Assembly: GCA_964372465.1 (NCBI GenBank)
Contig: CAYJRA010000012.1
Coordinates: 1-22,890, forward strand
Length of the DNA: 22,890 nucleotides
Reading direction: 5' to 3'
Source of the DNA: JAGVVZ01 sp964372465
Lineage (GTDB): Archaea > Aenigmatarchaeota > Aenigmatarchaeia > CG10238-14
Shown here: piece after piece, positions 7,171 to 14,936 of the stretch
How the letters are laid out: each line of letters starts with the position of its first letter
Position numbering within the stretch: position 1 is the stretch's first letter
The notes under the pieces: generated by a model
What the model was told of the DNA's origin: nothing
The model's input: only the letters and a program-made list of their open reading frames with translations
Databases searched by the model: none
Program-made: the position numbers and the translations under genes

Positions 7171-7911
7171 CTATGCTAATTTTAAAACGCCTGGAATTGA
7201 TTCGTAAAATATGCCCTCATCTAACAAACTACTTAACGTATCGTTGAATATGTCCACAGATAATTTACTTTCTTTTAACAATTTAACAATTTCTATTCCT
7301 CCACCGTCATCTGTTTTTTTCAATAGTGATATTAACAACGGTCTGTAATCATTTTCTTTCATTTTTTCAGATTCGTTCGTGGATTCTAGAATACCTTCTA
7401 GTGTCAGTTCATCAACATTAAATTCCTTATTCATGTAATTCTTCAATTCGTTTAAATCAGAAAATTTTTCTTTTTCTTTGTTTAAAATTTCTGAAATTTT
7501 TCTATTCTCTAGTATATTGCCCAAAACTTCTAGTTTATGCAACAATTGAAAATTTGGCTCCAACATGGGTTTTATAATTTCCGGTGCAATATAATTCTCT
7601 TCCGCATATTCTTTCACTCTGCCTATAATACTCACCAAATCACCTATTGTCACGTTTTGCAACATATCAATATTGTCCTGAAATGTCTTTATTCTAACCG
7701 CTCCTGTACCATCATCTAAAGTAATAGAAGAGTAGTTCCCGGATTCGCTCAAAAATTTATCTGTGATTGTACCAACAATTTTTGCTCTACTTATTCTCTG
7801 GCCCATGTCTGTCAAAACGTAACTCGGTTCTAATCCTTCTTTTCTTATGAATTTTGAATTAACAATGTCAGAAATCCTTGTTTTTATGGCTGTCTGTCTT
7901 CTTATTTCCAT
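7171..7911 (-). CDS. RPA-associated OB-fold protein (COG3390-like)
   Basis: Predicted single-stranded DNA-binding protein or RPA partner. The N-terminal half (RRQTAIKTRISDIV, SYVLTDMGQRISRAKIVGTITDKF, ITLDDGTGAVRIKTF, VTIGDLVSIIGRVKEY, YIAPEIIKP) is an OB fold of the RPA type, ending near residue 115. It matches the COG3390 RPA-associated proteins encoded next to RPA in haloarchaea and methanogens. The C-terminal 110 residues are mostly helical and end in a probable winged-helix region (LLDEGIFYESIPGVLKL). No RPA large-subunit gene lies beside it here, so it may be the main or a partner OB protein. It heads the run leading to aIF2-beta. Confidence 0.8.
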   Translation of the reverse strand: MEIRRQTAIKTRISDIVNSKFIRKEGLEPSYVLTDMGQRISRAKIVGTITDKFLSESGNYSSITLDDGTGAVRIKTFQDNIDMLQNVTIGDLVSIIGRVKEYAEENYIAPEIIKPMLEPNFQLLHKLEVLGNILENRKISEILNKEKEKFSDLNELKNYMNKEFNVDELTLEGILESTNESEKMKENDYRPLLISLLKKTDDGGGIEIVKLLKESKLSVDIFNDTLSSLLDEGIFYESIPGVLKLA

Positions 7912-7948
7912 GTAAATATTATATTTTGTAAGTTTTTATGGTTGAATT

Positions 7949-8314
7949 TTATTTCCTGATTCTGACTTTTTCAAACACAGATGACAAATGAATCAGATAT
8001 GTTTCATCTCTCTTCAGTACAATTATTGGCTGGTTTTTCATTAAGGCATCTATGTTGATCTCATATACGCCCTCTTGCGGTATTTTTATGGTCTCAATCC
8101 CAAATTGCAAATCATCTTTCTTGACCTGTTTTTCTATCTCTGATTCAAGAGATGTTTGATGCTCTTCCAATTCTTGTTCTATCTTTTTTAATTTTTCAGC
8201 GTCTTTTTGCGATTTTATATAAGCAAAGAAAACAGAACCACAATTACATCCCTTAAGAATCGAAGAATCGTTATTCTCGTAAGTACTGCCACATCTGATG
8301 CATTGGTGTGTCAT
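7949..8314 (-). CDS. arvC: OapC/ArvC-type zinc-ribbon protein
   Basis: A 121-residue protein with an N-terminal zinc ribbon (CIRCGSTYENNDSSILKGCNCGS: CxxC at 5-8, CNCG near 28-31), a charged helix or coiled coil near 34-70 and a C-terminal beta-rich part (IPQEGVYEINIDAL...PIIVLKRDETYLIHL). It matches COG3364, named OapC/ArvC because it lies with the GTPase and DUF2073 gene in many archaea. It starts one base after the DUF2073 stop, with AGAGGT upstream. The haloarchaeal GTPase of this cluster drives extracellular vesicle formation; the part played by the zinc-ribbon protein is not known to me. The symbol is given from family and context. Confidence 0.85.
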   Translation of the reverse strand: MTHQCIRCGSTYENNDSSILKGCNCGSVFFAYIKSQKDAEKLKKIEQELEEHQTSLESEIEKQVKKDDLQFGIETIKIPQEGVYEINIDALMKNQPIIVLKRDETYLIHLSSVFEKVRIRK

Positions 8315-8315
8315 A

Positions 8316-8726
8316 TTATACCTCTGCTAGAACAGAGAACGAATCTGGGTTTTTCTTTATTTTCTTAATTATCTTTGCAGGCCCTATCAATGTTATTCCT
8401 GTCCTTAGGTTAGTGGCTATATGCGGGCTACCCGTAATCATTCCCATAAATTTTTGCAGCCTTTCCTTATGGTCTACAAACCTATCGAGAAAAACATCCA
8501 GTGTCTTTGTAGTTTTTTTCAAGCTGCATACCTCAATACCTGGAAATCCAGAATCCACTCTTCTCATCGTTTCTCTTATCAAATCCATTTCTTCCTCGGC
8601 TTTTAGCACGCCATCCATTATTAATATTCCGCCATCTTTCACTCTGCTTAAAATAAATTCGATCCTTTTGTTGGGTGATTTTTCATTCAGCTTGGCTGAC
8701 GATACAAACTCTAGCTTTAATTTCAT
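8316..8726 (-). CDS. arvB: OapB/ArvB family protein (DUF2073)
   Basis: A 136-residue protein of the DUF2073 family: LEFVSSAKLNEKSPNKRIEFIL, VKDGGILIMDGVLKAEEEMDLI, SGFPGIEVCSL, and the closing TGITLIGPAKIIKKIKKNPDSFSVLA are the conserved blocks. The family is archaeal, cytoplasmic, of unknown biochemistry, and almost always adjacent to the small GTPase. Here its ATG overlaps the GTPase stop by four bases (ATGA), with GAGAGG upstream, so the two are translationally coupled. Confidence 0.9.
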   Translation of the reverse strand: MKLKLEFVSSAKLNEKSPNKRIEFILSRVKDGGILIMDGVLKAEEEMDLIRETMRRVDSGFPGIEVCSLKKTTKTLDVFLDRFVDHKERLQKFMGMITGSPHIATNLRTGITLIGPAKIIKKIKKNPDSFSVLAEV

Positions 8727-9355
8727 TTTTTTCCTCTCGAATATTTTGTAATAGAATCATATAACTTATCCATGTTTTTTCCCGTCAAAGCTGAAATTTC
8801 AACAACAGGATATTGAGAAAATGTTTCTTTTATATTTTCAGGTTTGGAGTTCTTTAGATCGATCTTATTTGCTACGATTACAACTGGTATTTTCTTGGCT
8901 TCCAAATTACCAAGCAGTGTTGCATTAATCTGCGTCAAAGGATCTTTGGTTGAATCCATTACAGCTAGCACAGTATCAACATTATTGAGCCATTTAATTG
9001 CTTCGATAACACCTTGTGTTGCTTCTTTCGCCCTTTCTTTTGCTCTCTTTCCTTTAATTCCATACTTGAAAAATTCTCTGTAATCGACCCTTGTTGACAG
9101 GCCTGGCATATCAAGCAGATTAATCGATATCTTCTTGCCGCCGTGATTAATCATAACTTTCTCTTTTTTTTGAACAAACCTCGTTTCGTGCGGAACTTCT
9201 GAAACTATCCCAACTTCTTCGCCTGTCCAATCCAACGCAATTTTATTTGCAAGCGTTGTTTTACCAGCATTAACAGATCCGTAAATTCCGAGGCGAACGG
9301 ATTTTCTCATCCCAAAAAAATCAAGAAGCCAATCAAAGACCCCATTCAATTTCAT
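8723..9355 (-). CDS. arvA: Era-like small GTPase, OapA/ArvA type
   Basis: Small GTPase of the TRAFAC class, 210 residues. G1 GSVNAGKT is at 26-33, G3 DMPG at 82-85, G4 NKID at 163-166 and G5 SAL at 188-190. A short hydrophobic or amphipathic N-terminus (FDWLLDFFG) could touch the membrane. The fixed order GTPase, DUF2073, zinc ribbon identifies the OapABC/ArvABC cluster; I recall that the Haloferax GTPase of this family is needed for vesicle formation (unchecked here). It is divided from the MCM gene by 45 bases with its own TATA box, 26 bases before the ATG, so its transcript may be leaderless. Confidence 0.9.
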   Translation of the reverse strand: MKLNGVFDWLLDFFGMRKSVRLGIYGSVNAGKTTLANKIALDWTGEEVGIVSEVPHETRFVQKKEKVMINHGGKKISINLLDMPGLSTRVDYREFFKYGIKGKRAKERAKEATQGVIEAIKWLNNVDTVLAVMDSTKDPLTQINATLLGNLEAKKIPVVIVANKIDLKNSKPENIKETFSQYPVVEISALTGKNMDKLYDSITKYSRGKK

Positions 9356-9377
9356 ACATCTTTTATTAAAAATAACA

Positions 9378-9385
9378 AATATAAA
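9378..9385 (-). promoter_or_regulatory. Putative TATA box for arvA
   Basis: TTTATATT on the minus strand, centred about 26 bases before the arvA ATG. That is the normal TATA-to-start distance in archaea, so transcription would begin at or near the start codon. Confidence 0.5.
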
Positions 9386-9393
9386 GATTGTCC

Positions 9394-9400
9394 AAAAAAA
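9394..9400 (-). terminator. T-run directly after the MCM stop codon
   Basis: Seven T residues on the minus strand follow immediately after the MCM TAA. Archaeal transcription often ends on such T-tracts without a hairpin. The next gene has its own TATA box, which supports a boundary here. Confidence 0.4.
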
Positions 9401-12400
9401 TTAAATTTTCTGAATGAATCCCGTTTTGGGGGAAAATAAAGTGCCCTCATTCAGCATACTCTTGACAATACTATCTACATTATCCACTCCTTCTTCTTGG
9501 GCTCTTTTGATTAACTCGTCCATAGGGATTGTTCTGCCAATGTTTCTACCCAACTCATCAATAATATCCAATACCACTCTAATTTTGCTTCTATGAGCAG
9601 TTGATATCCCCCCCTCTGCTCTATCAATATCAATAAGGCCTGTCTGTGGATCGAAACCAAACTGCCTCAAAGAAAATTTAATTATGTCTATAGCGCGTTG
9701 CGCATCCTCTGTACTTACTCTATCTTTCAACTGAACTTTCGCACTTGCCTCAGCCAGTCTTATCAAGGCCTCGTACTGTCTCAAGGTTATTGGAACAGGA
9801 GACTCTTCTCCGGATGACTTAGATCTCAAATCAACGTAGAAATCTTTTAGTAATCTACCAGCTTCCTCTGTCAACATGGGTCTGCACGTATTTCTTGCAT
9901 ATGCAATATATTTTCTTAAAAACTCTGGTGATAATGTTGGTTGAGCTGTTTCCTGTTTGAAATGACGGGATTCCAGGACGTGATCAACCATTTTTGCATC
10001 TATTTCTGCATTTGCAATATCTTTCAAGGCAAACTTTACATCAAACCTGCTCAACAATGTTTCAGAAAGATCGACTTGCTCTCTTATAGGTAAGTATGGG
10101 TCAAATCTGCTATATTTCGGGTTTGCTCCAGCTAACACCGCTGTCCTAGCAGGCAAAGTTGCAACAATAGATGCTTTAGCTATACTTACCTGCTGCAAAC
10201 TCATTGCTTCGTGCATAGCCACCTGATCTGTCTTTTCCATTTTTTCAAATTCATCTATTGAAATTATCGAATTATTAGATAAAACTAATGCGCCAGCCTC
10301 TAAAACCCAACCGCCTAAGAACTGTTCATCTTTAATAACGCTTGCTGTTAATCCAGCACCTGTATTATGACAAAGGACGCCTCCGAAACCACCTACAAAA
10401 TTCTCGTATCCTTCTACAGACAAATCGTATACGAATTTTGAAGTTGGTTTTATTCGTTCTATATTTTTGATTTTAAGAAACGCTAGATCTGAATCTCTCA
10501 ATTTATCTAGGAAATCAATTTCATCAAGCAATTTTTTACCTTTTTCGTTTATTCTATAGAAGTTGTTTTCTCTTTCAATAAATCCTCTTTTCAACAACAT
10601 TTTCAGATAGTGCTGCGCTGACTTTATTCCAATATTGGCTTTTATGCTTAACTTTTTAGCATCCACTACACTCGTAATTATTTTAAGCCTGTCGACTAGC
10701 AATTTTTTGAATCTAGAGTTTATTCTTTTGAAATCTGAGTCTGAGACACGCATGTATTCGTTGTTACGAAGGATTTTTATTAGATCAGATTGGAATAGTT
10801 CTATTGGTGGCCTTGAATGTAGATTTGAATTCATTATCTGAAATTCAAGTATCTTTTTGATATTTGGCGATTTCAGTTCGTAAAATTCTCTATCTATTTC
10901 AGATGTGTGCCCATCTGGGAATTTTATGATTTTTTTTATTTTTCTCGTTGTAAAAGAACCCACAATGCCGTTCATCAGAAGTAAATACAAAATATCAGAC
11001 ATTAATTCTTTCGATGCAGTAACACCGTAGTCTCCTTTTATCAAGCCGTATAGGAACCATTTCTGAAATTTTGATTCTGTATTAAAGACAATATCGGGTA
11101 TTTTTTTCGTTGTAGCATCTCGTCCTACTTTGAATATGTTTTTCAAGATTAGATACGCTATTTTGTCGTGTATATAGATGTTATTGCAATTTGAATCTTT
11201 TCTTTCATATTCTTTAGCTTCAACTTCGAATAATTTTTTTGAAATTCTTTTAATGTCATCCATAGTTTTTCTGTCTTTTCTGTCTATATCGAATTTTATC
11301 TTAAATTCGTTTCTATTGTCATAGTCTATAGAACCATCAGCTATATAGTACCCCAAAAATCTCATCAAGTCAGTATTAATTTTCAAATACTTTGGTATTT
11401 TATGTTTCGAAAATCTGCTTTTTATATAGTTACCTTTTTTCTCAATGTTCTTAATTTCATTTTTATCTATCTTCTTCAGTTCTTTCCAAATATCTATTTT
11501 GTGGATTTTTGGATAATCTTGAGGGATTTTTTTAGGAATCAAAAGTATATCTCCTATTTTTAACTCGCTGGCTTTTTTAGGTGTTATCTTTCTGTTTTCG
11601 ATTGTGAAAACAGAATGGTCGCCAGTTACTCTAACCTCCCTCCCGGTTCGAAACAAAAGTTTAAACATATCTTCATTCGTATAATGCCGGAAGGCTTTTG
11701 TCAAAGGTTTCCATTCCATTTTCAATGTTTGCGGATTAAGGGATGGTATCTCTATTCCTTTGTTATCAGTTACAAAACCTGCCTCATTATTTCTGTAATA
11801 CTCATCAATAACTCTACCTATCAAACCGGTTTTCACTATTCCATTCTCACGGAATATTATAGGGTCATCAAAATCTACAGACACACCCTTTCCAGACACA
11901 TATCTTCCTCTTGGTATCATATTCGATGCCAATTTTAGAATCTGACTTTTTCCTACGGCAGGATCCCCTATGAGAAGGATGTGAATATCCCCCCTTATTC
12001 TGGTATTGTCTCTCAGTAAATGAGGAACACCAGCAAACAATTGCAGTATTATAGCCAATTTGACTGTTTCCAAGCCGTACATTGTTGGGGCGAGAGACGC
12101 AATTAGTTTATCATAAATTTTTGGATCTCTTGACAAATCTCTGATTATTTTTTCTTCTTGGGGAGACACTAATATATCTTCCCATTCTGTTTCAACTGTT
12201 TCTATGTTGTTTGCATCCAACAAAATTTCCAGTTGCCTTGTCTTGCCACCTTTCGTATTTCTTCTGGGGACTTCCTTCAAAATTCCATTAACTCTTATCC
12301 TGTTTCCTGGATCTGTCCTGTTCTGCATCTTGGGTGTTGTCAAATCTTCTTTCAAGAAAATCATAATTTCTGACGGCCTCTCACCAGTCGTTATTTCAAA

Positions 12401-12934
12401 AGGTTCCTCCATAGCTATCCATCTAGCATCATAAAGCTTCTGATTAAGAATCTTGAATCCCCTTCTGGATTTGCATTTTTCACAGCTATTCGGATATTGT
12501 AGAGTCTTTTCTTTCTCTGTTTGTATCACAGACATTTTTTCTCCGCATTCATAACATTCGAAAACTATTTCAAAAACCTCGGGTCTGACTTCAGACGCTC
12601 TTTTAACAATTCCGTCAACACAAAGAAGCTTACCTATGTGCTCCGACCTTATGCTCCTTATTCTTATCTTACTGCTTTCTGGCATATTCTTGAATCTTAC
12701 ATGAAGTTTCTGTTTTTTCGGTAGATCTATTTCTTCGGTGCATTTCTCGAAAAAAATTATTGTTTCTTCGGGCTTCTCAAGAACCAGATCAGAAAGCTCT
12801 GGATTAAACTTATCCAAAAGACCGAAATCTATTATTAACGACTTAATACCCTTTGAAACGGCTATGGCTAAATCCTTTCTATAATGTTCATCCAAAAATT
12901 GTAAGAATTGCTCCCTTATATCATCTTGTTTCAT
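9401..12934 (-). CDS. mcm: Replicative DNA helicase MCM, interrupted by an intein
   Basis: Minichromosome maintenance helicase, the hexameric 3' to 5' helicase of archaeal replication. The precursor has 1177 residues; removing the intein (352-857) leaves 671, normal for archaeal MCM. The N-terminal domain carries a zinc site (C127, C130, C151, C154). The AAA+ core has Walker A GDPAVGKS at 323-330; after the intein come GAGLTASVIKDE, Walker B (IISIDEFEKM), sensor 1 (AVLAGANP) and the arginine finger (LLSRFD). A C-terminal winged helix ends the protein (DELIKRAQEEGVDNVDSIV). The ATG at 12934 has no clear Shine-Dalgarno. It is 83 bases downstream of the TBP gene with a TATA box between them. Confidence 0.97.
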   Translation of the reverse strand: MKQDDIREQFLQFLDEHYRKDLAIAVSKGIKSLIIDFGLLDKFNPELSDLVLEKPEETIIFFEKCTEEIDLPKKQKLHVRFKNMPESSKIRIRSIRSEHIGKLLCVDGIVKRASEVRPEVFEIVFECYECGEKMSVIQTEKEKTLQYPNSCEKCKSRRGFKILNQKLYDARWIAMEEPFEITTGERPSEIMIFLKEDLTTPKMQNRTDPGNRIRVNGILKEVPRRNTKGGKTRQLEILLDANNIETVETEWEDILVSPQEEKIIRDLSRDPKIYDKLIASLAPTMYGLETVKLAIILQLFAGVPHLLRDNTRIRGDIHILLIGDPAVGKSQILKLASNMIPRGRYVSGKGVSVDFDDPIIFRENGIVKTGLIGRVIDEYYRNNEAGFVTDNKGIEIPSLNPQTLKMEWKPLTKAFRHYTNEDMFKLLFRTGREVRVTGDHSVFTIENRKITPKKASELKIGDILLIPKKIPQDYPKIHKIDIWKELKKIDKNEIKNIEKKGNYIKSRFSKHKIPKYLKINTDLMRFLGYYIADGSIDYDNRNEFKIKFDIDRKDRKTMDDIKRISKKLFEVEAKEYERKDSNCNNIYIHDKIAYLILKNIFKVGRDATTKKIPDIVFNTESKFQKWFLYGLIKGDYGVTASKELMSDILYLLLMNGIVGSFTTRKIKKIIKFPDGHTSEIDREFYELKSPNIKKILEFQIMNSNLHSRPPIELFQSDLIKILRNNEYMRVSDSDFKRINSRFKKLLVDRLKIITSVVDAKKLSIKANIGIKSAQHYLKMLLKRGFIERENNFYRINEKGKKLLDEIDFLDKLRDSDLAFLKIKNIERIKPTSKFVYDLSVEGYENFVGGFGGVLCHNTGAGLTASVIKDEQFLGGWVLEAGALVLSNNSIISIDEFEKMEKTDQVAMHEAMSLQQVSIAKASIVATLPARTAVLAGANPKYSRFDPYLPIREQVDLSETLLSRFDVKFALKDIANAEIDAKMVDHVLESRHFKQETAQPTLSPEFLRKYIAYARNTCRPMLTEEAGRLLKDFYVDLRSKSSGEESPVPITLRQYEALIRLAEASAKVQLKDRVSTEDAQRAIDIIKFSLRQFGFDPQTGLIDIDRAEGGISTAHRSKIRVVLDIIDELGRNIGRTIPMDELIKRAQEEGVDNVDSIVKSMLNEGTLFSPKTGFIQKI
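10364..11881 (-). other. MCM intein with LAGLIDADG homing endonuclease and winged helix
   Basis: In-frame intein of 506 residues (precursor 352-857), inserted after GRYVSGKGV and before TGAGLTA. It starts with Ser1, has block B as TGDH at 437-440, and ends with VYDLSVEGY (block F, 835-843) and CHN (856-857); Thr is the +1 residue. The junction restores GKGVTGAGLTA, which fits MCM relatives with GKG-x-S/T-G-x-GLTA. Two LAGLIDADG motifs, LGYYIADG (527-534) and LYGLIKGDYG (628-637), mark a homing endonuclease with both acidic residues kept. A winged-helix region (about 740-803) lies between the endonuclease and the C-terminal splicing part. All splicing residues appear present, so splicing is expected. 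Confidence 0.93.
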
Positions 12935-12990
12935 TGTATTATGAATCGCAGTTAAGACTTATTATTTTTTTCTTTCCGGTCTTATAGAAA

Positions 12991-12998
12991 TATATAAA
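12991..12998 (-). promoter_or_regulatory. TATA box for mcm
   Basis: TTTATATA on the minus strand, the archaeal consensus, 57 to 64 bases before the MCM ATG. Transcription would begin near 12965-12970, giving a leader of about 30 bases that has no obvious Shine-Dalgarno site. Confidence 0.6.
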
Positions 12999-13017
12999 AA
13001 CTAAAAAAGAAAAAGCG

Positions 13018-13572
13018 TTAACTACCAGCCAATGCGTGGATGCTTGTAAGTCTTTTAGAAATGGTTTCTATTGCAAACTCGACGTCTTTTATCTTTCTTG
13101 CCCCAGTGCATACTATTTTTCCTGATGAAAACAGCAGGAATGCCACCTTTGGGTTCTTCATTCTAAGAACTAATCCTGGGAATTGCTCGGGTTCGTACTC
13201 CGATTCTTCGACTTCAAATGCTATTTTATCCAAATTCAGTGTGGATTTCAATTTAGCCGATGCAACAATATTTTCTATCTGGATTCCATAATTCTTCGGA
13301 TTCCCTATTTTTGCTTCTTTAATTGTCTTGACAACTATTTTTATTACTTTTTTGACGTCTTCTATGCTTCTTGCCCCGGTGCATACTATTTTTCCTGATG
13401 AAAAGATCAAAGTTGCCGCCTTTGGATCTTTTAATCTATAAACTAATCCTGGAAACTGTTCGGGCTCGTATTCAGTTCCGTCTAAAAACTTTATCATCTT
13501 TTCTAATGGTATTTTAACACCCAAGGAAGCTGAAGCTACTATGTTTTCAATTTTAATATTGAATTTTGTCAT
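13018..13572 (-). CDS. tbp: TATA-box binding protein
   Basis: General transcription factor that binds and bends the promoter TATA box and recruits TFB and RNA polymerase. The 184 residues are two direct repeats (about 5-88 and 96-178), each with IENIVASA, YEPEQFPGLV, and FSSGKIVCTGAR, the saddle-shaped TBP fold. There is no acidic C-terminal tail. The ATG at 13572 follows a full GGAGGTG site at 13578-13584 with a five-base spacer, stronger than most sites in the window and consistent with high expression. It lies upstream of mcm on the same strand, each with its own TATA element. Confidence 0.98.
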   Translation of the reverse strand: MTKFNIKIENIVASASLGVKIPLEKMIKFLDGTEYEPEQFPGLVYRLKDPKAATLIFSSGKIVCTGARSIEDVKKVIKIVVKTIKEAKIGNPKNYGIQIENIVASAKLKSTLNLDKIAFEVEESEYEPEQFPGLVLRMKNPKVAFLLFSSGKIVCTGARKIKDVEFAIETISKRLTSIHALAGS

Positions 13573-13577
13573 TAATG

Positions 13578-13584
13578 CACCTCC
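13578..13584 (-). promoter_or_regulatory. Strong ribosome binding site for tbp
   Basis: GGAGGTG on the minus strand, five bases before the ATG, a full match to the anti-Shine-Dalgarno sequence. Confidence 0.8.
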
Positions 13585-13609
13585 TATTCAGAATATAAAT
13601 CTTTTTAAA

Positions 13610-13618
13610 TATTTATAA
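13610..13618 (-). promoter_or_regulatory. Putative TATA box for tbp
   Basis: TTATAAATA on the minus strand lies 38 to 46 bases before the tbp ATG, placing the transcript start near 13587, just upstream of the ribosome binding site. A second AT element (TTTATATT at 13592-13599) is too close to the gene to leave room for that site. The rest of the 109-base gap 13573-13681 shows nothing else I can name. Confidence 0.45.
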
Positions 13619-13681
13619 GGAGCCTTTTAAATGTAATTACTTATAGTTAGTTAATATTCCTATATGATAGAAAATTATAAA

Positions 13682-14125
13682 TCACAATTCTAAATTGTTC
13701 AATAAAAACTCATTAAGTTTCCATAAAGGCACGACAAACACATTTTCATATTCAACAATATCTTCTTCAAAAAGAGTTACTATTAAAGGTATGATTTTAT
13801 CATATTTGCCAACTAAATTTTTATTCAGTTCCTCGCATCGTCTTAACTGGTTTTTTATTGCGTTTCTTAATCCAGAACTTTTATATCTGCCCATATTCCA
13901 CTGCTTGCAATCTATAGCTAGTATTGTGCTTTTTTTTATTGCCAAGATATCTATTTCATATCTATGTTTTCCTGCAAATCTGAAGTTAAGAAAAATTTCA
14001 AAGTCACAATGTTTTAAAATTTCTGAGACAAACTGCTCAAATTCTCTCCAATTTATATTTTTAACAATATTCTCTATTTCTTCTCCAAGGATAATTTTTT
14101 GATTGATTTCTTCTAAGTTTATCAT
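13682..14125 (-). CDS. Restriction-endonuclease-fold (PD-(D/E)xK) protein
   Basis: A 147-residue single-domain protein with a nuclease-type core. WREFEQFVSEIL (26-37) is the leading helix, then RYEIDILA puts E57 and D59, and ILAIDCKQW puts D72 and K74, the pattern of the PD-(D/E)xK or Mrr-like fold. Residues that bind metal appear present, so it may be an active nuclease acting on unusual DNA structures, but the substrate cannot be told. No methyltransferase or specificity subunit is nearby, which argues against a restriction system and for a housekeeping repair role. The ATG at 14125 has no Shine-Dalgarno site. It is divergent from rnhB. Confidence 0.7.
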   Translation of the reverse strand: MINLEEINQKIILGEEIENIVKNINWREFEQFVSEILKHCDFEIFLNFRFAGKHRYEIDILAIKKSTILAIDCKQWNMGRYKSSGLRNAIKNQLRRCEELNKNLVGKYDKIIPLIVTLFEEDIVEYENVFVVPLWKLNEFLLNNLEL

Positions 14126-14149
14126 TGCAAATGATTTATAGTAGTTATC

Positions 14150-14157
14150 TAATAAAA
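14150..14157 (-). promoter_or_regulatory. Possible TATA box for the PD-(D/E)xK gene
   Basis: TTTTATTA on the minus strand is centred about 28 bases before the ATG at 14125. With no ribosome binding site at that ATG, a leaderless transcript would explain both. Weak evidence, since the whole gap is AT-rich. Confidence 0.25.
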
Positions 14158-14217
14158 TAATGAGACTATATTCATAGAAAGCAATAGTTGCTTACGTCTA
14201 GTAAAGAGGTGTTTTCG

Positions 14218-14904
14218 TTGAAAGTTTTGGGTATAGATGAGGTAGGACGCGGAGCAGTAATTGGTCCACTTGTTATATGCGGAATAGTAATAGATGAAAA
14301 AAAACAGAATGAACTAAAAAAAATTGGGGTTAAAGATTCTAAAGAGTTGACTCCAAAAAAAAGAGTTGAACTGAGCGAGAAAATAGAAGATATAGCAGAG
14401 CATATTATAGTTCTCAGAGTACCAGCATGCAATATAGATGAATCAAGAAAGAAAGGCACAAATTTGAATCAGTTAGAAGCAATAAAAATGGCTGAAATAA
14501 TAAATGTATGCAATGCTGACACGGCTATAATAGATACACCCAGTCACAACAGCAATAAGTTCAGAGATTTTTTGTACTCAAAACTTGAAAATAAAAACAT
14601 AAAATTAGTTTGTGAAAATTATGCTGATAAAAATTATCCTGTTGTTTCTGCTGCATCAATTGTGGCTAAAGTTGACAGAGACAAAAAAATTGAAGATCTC
14701 AAAAAAGAATTCAAATATGATTTCGGTGTTGGGTACAGTCACGATGCAAAAACTATTGCTTTTCTGGAAAAACTAGCTAAAGAAAATAATGGAAAAATGC
14801 CGAGGCATATCAGAACTACTTGGGATACTGTTGTGCAGATCACAAAAAAATACAGGCAAGGAAATGTTCTAGGATTTTTGGATAAATTGGTCAAAAAAAA
14901 ATAG
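14218..14904 (+). CDS. rnhB: Ribonuclease HII
   Basis: Cleaves the RNA strand of RNA-DNA hybrids and nicks at single ribonucleotides in DNA. From the TTG at 14218 it has 228 residues beginning MKVLGIDEVGRG, the normal family start, with D7 and E8 in the active site. GVKDSKELTPKKR, the aspartate in AIIDTPS (D106) and the aspartate of the SIVAKVDRD block complete the metal site, and GVGYSHDAKT is the conserved late motif. The frame is also open from a TTG at 14188, but GAGGTG at 14206-14211 with a six-base spacer selects 14218. It is the only plus-strand gene in this part and is flanked by the nuclease-fold gene and the surface operon. Confidence 0.96.
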   Translation: MKVLGIDEVGRGAVIGPLVICGIVIDEKKQNELKKIGVKDSKELTPKKRVELSEKIEDIAEHIIVLRVPACNIDESRKKGTNLNQLEAIKMAEIINVCNADTAIIDTPSHNSNKFRDFLYSKLENKNIKLVCENYADKNYPVVSAASIVAKVDRDKKIEDLKKEFKYDFGVGYSHDAKTIAFLEKLAKENNGKMPRHIRTTWDTVVQITKKYRQGNVLGFLDKLVKKK

Positions 14905-14936
14905 ACAAAGAAATTTTAGTATAAATGATGTTGGCA

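Noticed and set aside
8308..8751. 147-codon plus-strand open frame
   Set aside because: Opposite the DUF2073 gene, which matches a conserved family and has translational coupling on the minus strand.
11879..11884. Intein start placed at Val351 instead of Ser352
   Set aside because: Valine cannot serve as the intein's first residue; Ser352 can, and the resulting extein junction GKGV-TGAGL fits the MCM family.
13592..13599. TTTATATT as the tbp TATA box
   Set aside because: It would place the transcript start inside the coding sequence and lose the strong ribosome binding site at 13578-13584.
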